In this document: positions 5,511 through 10,251 of the stretch, piece after piece
Layout of the letters: every line of letters begins with the position of its first letter
Numbering within the stretch: position 1 is the stretch's first letter
DNA from: Baffinella frigidus
Lineage: Eukaryota > Cryptophyceae > Cryptomonadales > Baffinellaceae
DNA length: 10,334 nucleotides
Direction: 5' to 3'
Assembly (NCBI GenBank): GCA_026770585.1
Contig: MU647032.1
Coordinates: 140,336-150,669 of the forward strand
Program-made: the position numbers and the translations under genes
The notes under the pieces: generated by a model
Seen by the model: only the letters and a program-made list of their open reading frames with translations
Told to the model about the DNA's origin: nothing
Database searches by the model: none

Positions 5511-5640
5511 GGTTTCGGGTTTCGGGTTTCGGGTTCCGGGTTTCGGGTTTCGGGTTTCGGGTTCGGGTTTCGGGTTTCGGGTTTTGGGTTTCGGGTTTCG
5601 GGTTCCAGGTTCCGAGTTTCGGGTTCCGGGTTTCGGGTTG
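5511..5640 (+). repeat. TTTCGGG variant telomere-like array
   Basis: About eighteen units, nearly all TTTCGGG with some TTCCGGG, TTCGGG and TTTTGGG. The C-for-A change is uniform across the array, so the variant was amplified as such. The opposite strand translates to N-P-K-P-E-T-R-type repeats that are artefacts of the 7-bp unit. Confidence 0.93.
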
Positions 5641-5784
5641 AGGTCCTCACCCGCTCGCCGCCGCCGCCCCACCCAGCTCTAAACCAGAAACCCTAAACCC
5701 TAAGCCCTAAGCCCCAAACCCAACTCAGCCCAACTCAGCTGGCAGGTATGAGGTATGGGGTCTCCGTGGAGACTTTCGTGAAGA
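5641..5784. repeat. Telomere head-to-head module, copy 1 (spacer and C-rich half)
   Basis: After the G-strand array at 5511-5640 comes the spacer CACCCGCTCGCCGCCGCCGC through CCACCCA (5648-5675). It is followed by C-strand repeats (CCCTAAA, CCCTAAG, CCCCAAA, 5686-5722), then CAACTCAGCT, GCAGGTA and CGTGAAGACCC. The same order recurs twice to the right. Confidence 0.82.
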
Positions 5785-6035
5785 CCCTTCGGGGGTTAGA
5801 GTTTAAGGGTTTAAGGGTTTAAGAGAAACCCCTTTGGAGTTCAAGGGTTCAAGGATTTGAGGGTTTGAGAGTTGAGGGTTTAGGACGTCACCCTCTCGCC
5901 GCCGCCGCCCCACCCATCCTAATCCCTAAACCATAAGCCTGAAACATTTGAAACCCCTAAACCCTAACCCAACTCAGCTAGCAGGTACGGGACAGGGGCT
6001 TCACCCGCTCGCCACCGCCTTTCGTCAAGACCCTT
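5785..6035. repeat. Telomere head-to-head module, copy 2
   Basis: G-strand-like units (TTTAAGGG x3, then TTCAAGG, TTTGAGGG, TTGAGGG) lead into the spacer at 5889-5916. C-strand units follow (CCCTAAACC near 5923 and AACCCCTAAACCCTAACC near 5951), then CAACTCAGCTAGCAGGTA and TCGTCAAGACCC. The tail also contains a second, broken spacer piece, TCACCCGCTCGCCACCGCC (6001-6019). Confidence 0.8.
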
Positions 6036-6330
6036 TGGGGTTGAGAGTTCAAGGGGTTAAGGGATCAGGAGTTTAGGGTCTAGGTCCTGACCCGCTCGCC
6101 GCCGCCGCCCCACCCAGCGCGCTCCCGACTCGCGGCCATCCCTGCGGGCCGAGAGAAAACCGTCAGTGGGGTACACCCCAAACCGTAAACCCCGACCCCC
6201 TGATCCCTGAACCCTAATACCCAGCGCGCGCCCGACTCGCAGCCATCCCTGCCGGAGAAGAGGTCAGAGGAATCGGGTGCAAACCCCTAAACCCTAAACC
6301 TAACACCTTGTCCCTAAGCCCCTGAAACCC
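6036..6330. repeat. Telomere head-to-head module, copy 3
   Basis: G-strand-like units (TTGAGAG, TTCAAGGGG, TTTAGGGTC) precede the spacer at 6089-6116. The C-strand side comprises CCCCAAACCGTAAACCCC (6176-6193), TGAACCCTAATA and, farther right, AACCCCTAAACCCTAAACC (6284-6302). It differs from the other copies by an internal duplication of CCCAGCGCGC plus CCCGACTCGC (6113-6145 and 6220-6252). Confidence 0.78.
6113..6252 (+). repeat. 33-bp direct repeat pair, 107 bp apart
   Basis: CCCAGCGCGC, then one base, CCCGACTCGC, one base, and GCCATCCCTGC occur at 6113-6145 and 6220-6252 with few mismatches. The intervening DNA is C-strand telomere-like sequence. The repeat may reflect a local tandem duplication. 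Confidence 0.8.
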
Positions 6331-6354
6331 TGGAAGCAACTCCAAACCCTGTAC

Positions 6355-6516
6355 CCACACAGCGGACTTCGAAGGGATTTCGAATAACACCTAAGCGATA
6401 AGACCTAGGACCCTACGGTAGGCAATCCGTAGGGACATAGGGGGGGTTCCTACGGATAAGGTAACGGAGAAGTAGCCCGATCTGGGCCGAAGATCCCGTC
6501 GAAGCGCGCTGTGTGG
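6355..6516 (-). mobile_element. MITE-like element, 162-bp CCACAC subfamily, copy 2 (inverted)
   Basis: Same length as 2814-2975 and the reverse complement of it. The left end is CCACACAGCGGACTTCGAAG, and the complement of the right end is CCACACAGCGCGCTTCGACG. The shared interior includes GATAAGACCTAGGACCCTAC and ATAGGGGGGGTTCCTACGGA. The region near its right end (on the top strand) has diverged more than the rest. Non-coding, no clear target-site duplication. Confidence 0.83.
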
Positions 6517-6520
6517 CCTC

Positions 6521-6555
6521 AAACTTGAAACCTGAAACCTAAACCTCGAAACCCA
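6521..6555 (-). repeat. Degenerate C-strand telomere-like tract
   Basis: AAACTTG, AAACCTG, AAACCTA, AAACCTCG and AAACCC units directly to the right of the 162-bp element. This is the last tract in the minus orientation in the window. Confidence 0.65.
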
Positions 6556-6866
6556 CTCTTGCTCCTAGTAACGGAGGTTCCTGTTTGCTTTGAGACGATC
6601 GATTGACGCTTTTGAGAGTCGAAGCTCGCTTGAGGTCACTTCAGGAGTCTGGTCTTGGACCCTTGATTGCGTCAGTGAAGACAACAGACTTTTATTGATC
6701 TTATGACGTCGGACCATCAATTTAAGGCGTCCAGAGAGGGCTCGAACTAGTACTTCTACGATACTACATGTACAACCGGACCTACCTCAGCAACAGGCAC
6801 TTGCCACCAGCTTTGCTTGAGTTGAGCTCTGGGGGTCTGCACTTGGAGTCTTTGGTCTAGGGTGTA
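6556..6866. other. Unassigned stretch
   Basis: No open frame of note, repeat array or element with inverted ends was seen here. The only candidate signal is a minus-strand pair of weak pol III-like boxes (6738-6748 and 6781-6793). The B-like box AGTTCGAGCCC fits the consensus well; the A-like box GTTGCTGAGGTAGG fits poorly, and the bases around the putative T loop do not pair. It could be a decayed tRNA-derived SINE or chance. Confidence 0.3.
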
Positions 6867-6924
6867 GAGTTGAGGGGTTCGGACCCTTAATCGCAAGCCA
6901 CAGCGGACGTAAGATGGAAGGTAG
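6867..6924 (+). repeat. GGTTCGGACCCTT unit, copy 1
   Basis: First of three direct copies (others at 7115-7171 and 7264-7324) of a ~55-bp unit: GAGGGGTTCGGACCCTTAA, then GCAAGCC, CAGCGGACGTA and TGGAAGGTAG. This copy is the most diverged in the middle (ATCGCAAGCCA, and AAGA for the CGC of the other two). Confidence 0.8.
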
Positions 6925-7114
6925 CCCAGATCCCTAGGGATGTCCTACAGTAGGGTCCTCCGGATTGACTATCCGAAGTTCCCAGACCCGAAATAAGCTG
7001 TTTCGGGTTTGACGGTGGTCGTGCGTCTCACAAGAGGTAGACATGAGCAACCGCCTGCGCGCCTACTCTCAACGGGACGCGAATTCTGTTGGTATTCTGG
7101 ATGCATCTGTTAGA

Positions 7115-7171
7115 GGTGGGTTCGGACCCTTAACAGCAGCAAAGCCGCAGCGGACGTACGCTGGAAGGTAG
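7115..7171 (+). repeat. GGTTCGGACCCTT unit, copy 2
   Basis: Nearly identical to copy 3 through GACAGCAGCAAAGCCGCAGC (here AACAGCAGC) and GGACGTACGCTGGAAGGTAG. It runs directly into a TCTAGGG array. Confidence 0.85.
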
Positions 7172-7236
7172 GGTCTAGGGTCCAGGGTCTAGGGTACAGG
7201 GCCCAGGGTCCGGAGGCAAGGGTCTAGGGTCTAGCG
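7166..7236 (+). repeat. TCTAGGG variant telomere-like array
   Basis: About ten units dominated by TCTAGGG and TCCAGGG, with TACAGGG and CCCAGGG variants and one interruption (CGGAGGCA). TTTAGGG itself is absent. This variant sits between copies 2 and 3 of the 55-bp unit. Confidence 0.85.
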
Positions 7237-7263
7237 TCCAGGCTGGCGCATTGCACGGTTTAG

Positions 7264-7324
7264 GGTTGAGGGATTCGGACCCTTGACAGCAGCAAAGCCG
7301 CAGCGGACGTACGCTGGAAGGTAG
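7264..7324 (+). repeat. GGTTCGGACCCTT unit, copy 3
   Basis: Preceded by TTTAGGGTTGAGGG, so a short telomere-like tract leads into the unit, as it does for copy 1 (GGGTGTAGAGTTGAGGGG). The association of telomere-like lead and unit suggests the two were amplified together. Confidence 0.85.
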
Positions 7325-7359
7325 TCTGGATCCGGGACGTCCTCCAACCCCTGCTGCAG

Positions 7360-7376
7360 TGAGAGAGAGAGAGAGT
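7360..7376 (+). repeat. Short (GA)n run
   Basis: Eight GA dinucleotides. The same tract gives serine-leucine runs in minus-strand frames that I do not regard as genes. Confidence 0.85.
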
Positions 7377-7487
7377 TGAGAGAGTTGCTTTGTTGAATAA
7401 CAAGTGCTGAGCTGGGACTACAGGCAAAAACAGACGGGCACACATGTCTTCCACACCCTCCTCTGCACATGGCGTTTTTTGCGTGGT

Positions 7488-7551
7488 TGGGGTTTAAGGT
7501 TTAGGGTTTAGGGGTTGGGGTTGAGGGTTGAGGGTTAAGGGTTAAGGGAGA
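7488..7551 (+). repeat. Telomere-like tract
   Basis: TTTAAGG, TTTAGGG, TTTAGGGG, TTGGGG, TTGAGGG x2 and TTAAGGG x2 units on the G strand. A second similar tract (TTTAGGGG, TTACGG, ATTAGGGG, TTTGGGG) lies at 7584-7619. Confidence 0.82.
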
Positions 7552-7653
7552 CGCGCGTTGTGTCGCACCCACCTTCGGGATCAGGGTTTAGGGGTTACGG
7601 ATTAGGGGTTTGGGGTTGGATGCGGCACGTCCTCCAGAACCTCCCTACACCCA

Positions 7654-7718
7654 CGAAAACGCAATAAGTTCACCGAAAACGCAATACGGTTACCGTTTCT
7701 GTTTCAGAGAACAGAAAC
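7654..7718. repeat. 20-bp tandem pair followed by a 9-bp-stem hairpin
   Basis: CGAAAACGCAATA is the start of a 20-bp unit present at 7654-7673 and 7674-7693. Immediately after it, GTTTCTGTT and AACAGAAAC (7695-7703, 7710-7718) form a perfect 9-bp stem with a 6-base loop. No U-rich tail or gene end is present, so I do not call a terminator. Confidence 0.75.
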
Positions 7719-7822
7719 TTGAGAATGTGAAGGCCACCACTCACCACCAACTAGCCTTCTTATCCACCAAAATGGGATAGGGGGCCCCCAAAAATATTGA
7801 CGATACATACTCGTCCGTATGA

Positions 7823-7968
7823 GATCTCATATGGAAACACTTGTAATTTAGTAACTGGATTCAATGAAATTTACTACACAGAACAATCTTTAATAGTAAC
7901 TATTACAGCAAACGTGTAGCAATTTTGATTGAAACATAGTTTATAAATAAGTGTTTCCGTATGAGATC
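7823..7968. mobile_element. AT-rich foldback element (146 bp), ATCTCATA(T/C)GGAAACACTT arms
   Basis: The left arm GATCTCATATGGAAACACTT matches the complement of the right arm GATCTCATACGGAAACACTT. Pairing resumes near the centre as AAATTTACTACAC against AAAATTGCTACAC, giving arms of about 57 bp. The middle contains the perfect 7-bp palindrome TAATAGT-A-ACTATTA. TCCGTATGAGATC is also present as a direct copy just left of the element (7814-7826) and inside its right end (7956-7968). The inner core is shared with 7997-8146 and 9412-9493. Non-coding. Confidence 0.82.
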
Positions 7969-7996
7969 CTCCCAGCGTCGAGCAAATATAATGCTG

Positions 7997-8146
7997 CGCG
8001 TTTATCCGGGGAGACCTATTTTTCTTTCATTTCTTGGCAACGAAAATTTCTAAACAATTCGTTCTTACTAGTAATATTAAAACATTTGTGTAGTAATTTT
8101 CGTTGCCAGGAAATGCAAGAAAAATAGGCTTCTTCGGATAAGCGTG
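7997..8146. mobile_element. AT-rich foldback element (150 bp), CCTATTTTTCTT arms
   Basis: The left arm from CCTATTTTTCTTTCATTTCT through TGGCAACGAAAATT pairs with the complement of the right arm, CCTATTTTTCTTGCATTTCC through TGGCAACGAAAATT. Outside this, TTATCCG is also mirrored (8002-8008 and 8135-8141). The centre holds ACTAGTAATATTAAA and GTGTAGTAATTTT. It lies 28 bp from the preceding element; the two share the core but not the outer arms. Non-coding. Confidence 0.85.
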
Positions 8147-8191
8147 ATACCTCGCCAGGGCGACCCGCGCGCACGTGCAGACCCACCACGA

Positions 8192-8287
8192 CTCTTCGCG
8201 ATGAAGTGTCGCCCCCCCTTCGCTCTGAAGAGTCGCCGCCCTTTCGCTCTGAAGGGTCACCGCCTCTTCGTGATGAAGGAACGCGGC
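8192..8287 (+). repeat. 24-bp x 4 imperfect minisatellite
   Basis: Four units start at 8192, 8216, 8240 and 8264, each built on CTTCGCTCTGAAG plus a GTCGCCGCC tail; the two middle units are the most alike. The period is a multiple of three, and no stop falls in several frames, giving a plus-strand 8-residue repeat (PFALKSRR) in a 109-codon frame and minus-strand repeats (GGDSSERR). Openness on both strands argues that this is a property of the repeat rather than of a gene. A small repeat protein cannot be excluded. Confidence 0.8.
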
Positions 8288-8490
8288 TTCCACGCACAAT
8301 CGATGGCACGCCAGTTCCTGTCAGCAGGATTTACGTTTTTAAACGTGCGGCGCGCGCGACGGCGAGATCCGACCACTGGTTTTGAGCCGCACTACAAAAA
8401 CGCCAAAATAGAGAGAAAAAAATATTTGATCGTTAGAATTGGGTTTGACCGTTTACCAGTGGAAACAAATTAAGATCAAGAGAGGTTGGC
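8288..8490. other. Unassigned stretch
   Basis: Mixed-composition sequence covering the rest of the 109-codon plus frame. CCACTGGT at 8371-8378 has a complementary copy at 8454-8461, but the arms do not pair beyond that. No recognisable gene, RNA or element. Confidence 0.3.
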
Positions 8491-8500
8491 AGCATCGAGA

Positions 8501-8562
8501 GGGGGGGGGGGGTTGGCGTGCATGATTCAGGAGGAGGCAGTAGCTTGCGGTATTGTTCTGGA
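8501..8562 (+). repeat. Direct repeat flanking the long hairpin, left copy
   Basis: A G run followed by TTGGCGTGCATGATTCAGGAGGAGGCAGTAGCTTGCGGTATTGTTCTGGA-like sequence. Blocks shared with 8669-8724 are the G run, TTCAGGAG, AGGCAG or AGGTAG, CGCGGTAT or TGCGGTAT, and GTTCT. I judge by eye that roughly 70% of positions agree. Confidence 0.7.
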
Positions 8563-8563
8563 A

Positions 8564-8659
8564 CAAATCGAGGCTGGAGCGTGCGCCATTTCCTTCGGGG
8601 GAAGGTGCAAATTCGCACCTTTTCCCGTCGGAAATGGCTCAGGCTCCAGCCTCGATTTG
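8564..8659. other. 96-bp long hairpin
   Basis: The left arm CAAATCGAGGCTGGAGCGTG, then GCCATTTCC and AAGGTGC, mirrors the complement of the right arm CAAATCGAGGCTGGAGCCTG, then GCCATTTCC and AAGGTGC. There are a few mismatches and a loop of only a few bases (the innermost GGTGC and GCACC are separated by AAATTC). Unlike the other inverted-repeat elements it has almost no loop and no shared core. It could be a foldback element, a precursor-like small-RNA hairpin or an inverted duplication scar. Confidence 0.82.
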
Positions 8660-8668
8660 ATCGACGTC

Positions 8669-8724
8669 GGGGGGGGTAGTGCCTGGTTCAGGAGCAGGTA
8701 GCAGCGCGCGGTATCGTTCTTGAA
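8669..8724 (+). repeat. Direct repeat flanking the long hairpin, right copy
   Basis: GGGGGGGGTAGTGCCTGGTTCAGGAGCAGGTAGCAGCGCGCGGTATCGTTCTTGA-like sequence, aligned without large gaps to 8501-8562. The hairpin lies between the two copies, about 2 bp from the left one and 9 bp from the right one. Confidence 0.7.
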
Positions 8725-8999
8725 GGGACACCACAGGTTCCTGCACACCATTGATCAGGCCATTCAGAGCACTACGGGGAACGTTCCTGATGTTAATTGT
8801 TGGATTGTTTCTTAGGAACACGCCAAAAAGTCAGCGATGGTTGGTCACGTTATCCCCGAATATCCGGGGATATGACTCGCAGCCTTTTGGGCGGTTTGGA
8901 TGGAGAGGCCTCAACACTGATAAAATGGATATTATGATTAATAATGTTAAAAGGGAGCGGGCCCTCGACGACTCCCCTGGGTGGGCTCCGCAACCCCTT
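8725..8999. other. Unassigned stretch with an 8-bp-stem hairpin
   Basis: A 90-codon plus frame (8751-9023) crosses this stretch but ends inside telomeric repeat and has no recognisable domain. TATCCCCG (8851-8858) and CGGGGATA (8865-8872) form a perfect stem with a 6-base loop. Nothing else stands out. Confidence 0.4.
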
Positions 9000-9049
9000 G
9001 AGGGTTTAGGGTTTAGGGTTTAGGGTTTAGGGTTTAAGGTGTAGGGTAA
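9000..9049 (+). repeat. Telomeric TTTAGGG array
   Basis: Five perfect TTTAGGG units followed by TTTAAGG and TGTAGGG, then a brief switch to the C strand (TAACCCTAA at 9047-9055). Transition from unique sequence on the left is abrupt. Confidence 0.93.
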
Positions 9050-9055
9050 CCCTAA

Positions 9056-9411
9056 TCCACCCTTATCTTTGGCGTCGGAAGCCTTAAGAAGCGGGACAGA
9101 TTATGCCATGTTCCGAAATTAAATCCCAACACGCTTTGTACCAAGAAAAGCAGAGATTTGAGGGCTGGTGGTACCGCAGAAAAATGGACCAAATCGTGAA
9201 TCTGGCTTTTAATATTTCAGGGGGGCTTCTGAGCCAATAGCTCCGAATTCGAGGCTTGCCAGGTGGAAATCGAGGAAGCTAAAATCGGGATTTGATACCG
9301 CAGGCGCGAGAAGCACGGGCGCCACTGCGGCGAAAAAGGCCGCTGCAGGGTCGGACGCCGCGCCTGTTTTACACAGGGGAATTAAATCAGTCAACTTTCG
9401 TTGGCAGAGAG
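9056..9411. other. Unassigned stretch
   Basis: No array and no convincing gene. A 61-codon minus frame (9209-9394) contains the string SDPAAAFF, and the same minus-strand peptide string with G for S (GDPAAAFF) can be read from 9495-9520. The underlying DNA is a direct repeat: GGCGCC, then AAGGCCGCTGC(A/G)GGGTCG, at 9318-9355 and 9484-9515. This may be a decayed coding fragment or simply a GC-rich repeat. Confidence 0.35.
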
Positions 9412-9493
9412 GCGTTACGTAAAAATTACTACACTATCGGATCATACTAGTAATAGTAAAGCATTTTTGTGTGGTAAATTTCAGGCGCCAGGT
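9412..9493. mobile_element. AT-rich foldback element (~82 bp), ACTACAC core family
   Basis: AAAAATTACTACAC near the left is mirrored by GAAATTTACCACAC from the complement of the right. The centre reads ACTAGTAATAGTAAAGCATT, close to ACTAGTAATATTAAAACATT in 7997-8146. The right arm GTGGTAAATTTCAGGCGCCAGG aligns with GTAGTAATTTTCGTTGCCAGG there. The outer left arm (GGCAGAGAGGCGTTACG) pairs poorly with the right, so the boundary is approximate and this copy is diverged or truncated. Confidence 0.65.
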
Positions 9494-9524
9494 GAAGAAG
9501 GCCGCTGCGGGGTCGCCTGCTTGA

Positions 9525-9673
9525 GGTTTTGGGTTTGAGGGTTTAGGGTGTGGGCTTTAGGGTTTGGGGTTTAGGGTTTGGGATTTAGGATTGAGGGTTT
9601 AGGGTTTAGGGTTCAGGGTTTAGGGTTTAGGGTTTAGGGTTTAGGGTTTAGGGTTTAGGGTCGAGGGTTTAAA
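9525..9673 (+). repeat. Long TTTAGGG array with degenerate left half
   Basis: The left half mixes TTTTGGG, TTTGAGGG, TGTGGGC and TTTGGGG; the right half (9597-9660) is nearly pure TTTAGGG with one TTCAGGG, ending in TCGAGGG. G strand on top, as at position 1. Degenerate units to the left and clean units to the right would fit a telomere pointing to the right. Confidence 0.93.
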
Positions 9674-9722
9674 TCAAGGCCTTCTCCGGAGGCGGGCCCT
9701 TGACAGAGTTCCACGTGCGACT

Positions 9723-9818
9723 GTTGACTTATCTGATTGTTGACTACTCTGATTGTTGACTAATCTGATTGTTGACTAATCTGATTGTTGACTAATCTGA
9801 TTGTTGCCCAATCTGATT
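9723..9818 (+). repeat. 16-bp x 6 tandem repeat
   Basis: Units of GTTGACTAATCTGATT start at 9723, 9739, 9755, 9771, 9787 and 9803. The three central units are identical, and the outer ones carry one to three changes. AT-biased compared with its neighbours. No coding frame is implied by a 16-bp period. Confidence 0.96.
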
Positions 9819-10100
9819 TTTTGCCTCGTGCGCAGCCCTGACCAGGTCCCTGGAACACTTCCGGGGTGAGACACTACACCCTACACCCTTGATGGTGTCA
9901 GATCCAGGGATTAGGTTTAGGGTGGGTGGGACCGTTTCCGAGACGGGCCCGTTTCTCAAGGCTCATAGACTTTTGTGTCACTCAACTCATGGCTCAATGG
10001 CCTCATTTAGGACCTGTATCGAGAGTAATAAAGAAGAAGAAGAAGAAGGACCGTCGAGGGCCGGAAGCGCGAGGCGCCTCAGGAGAGAGGCGCACTCAGA
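9819..10100. other. Unassigned stretch with a (GAA)n run
   Basis: Two overlapping short plus frames (74 and 64 codons) cross this region and contain a glutamate or lysine run from the AAG microsatellite at 10031-10049. No domain or RNA is recognised. The GAAGCGC-AGGCGCC string near 10065 recurs at 10210-10224. Confidence 0.4.
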
Positions 10101-10180
10101 GTTCAGGTTTTAGGTTTTAGGTTTTAGGGTTTAGGTCAGAGTGTAGGTTTTAGGTTTCCGATTTTGGGTTTTAGGGTTAA
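10101..10180 (+). repeat. TTTTAGG-type degenerate telomere-like tract
   Basis: Units of GTTTTAG and GTTTTAGG with single TTTAGGG units, interrupted by a short unique segment (TCAGAGTGTA). The shift of one T from the G side keeps a 7-bp period. Confidence 0.7.
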
Positions 10181-10251
10181 AGGTGCAGAGTTCACCGTAA
10201 ACGGACCCCGGAAGCGCCAGGCGCCAAAACTGCACTGGTGTATAGTGCTGG

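Noticed and set aside
5411-5672. Minus-strand frames with NPKPETRNPEPETR repeats
   Set aside because: Direct translation of the CCCGAAA strand of the TTTCGGG array, a common annotation artefact.
5511-5725. A single ancestral telomere-telomere fusion point
   Set aside because: The same facing arrangement with an identical GC-rich spacer occurs three times, which tandem amplification explains better than fusion.
7695-7718. Rho-independent-style terminator
   Set aside because: The hairpin lacks a following T run and there is no gene upstream; the window is eukaryotic in character.
8371-8463. CCACTGGT inverted repeat as another foldback element
   Set aside because: Only 8 bp pair; neighbouring bases do not, and no other copy is seen.
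8144-8473. 109-codon plus frame considered as a small basic repeat protein
   Set aside because: Frames on both strands are open through the 24-bp minisatellite; there is no domain, and no conservation can be tested here.
9209-9394. 61-codon minus frame, alanine/phenylalanine rich, considered as a signal-peptide-like protein
   Set aside because: Short, and its composition follows local GC. No known family; kept only as a note on the direct repeat.
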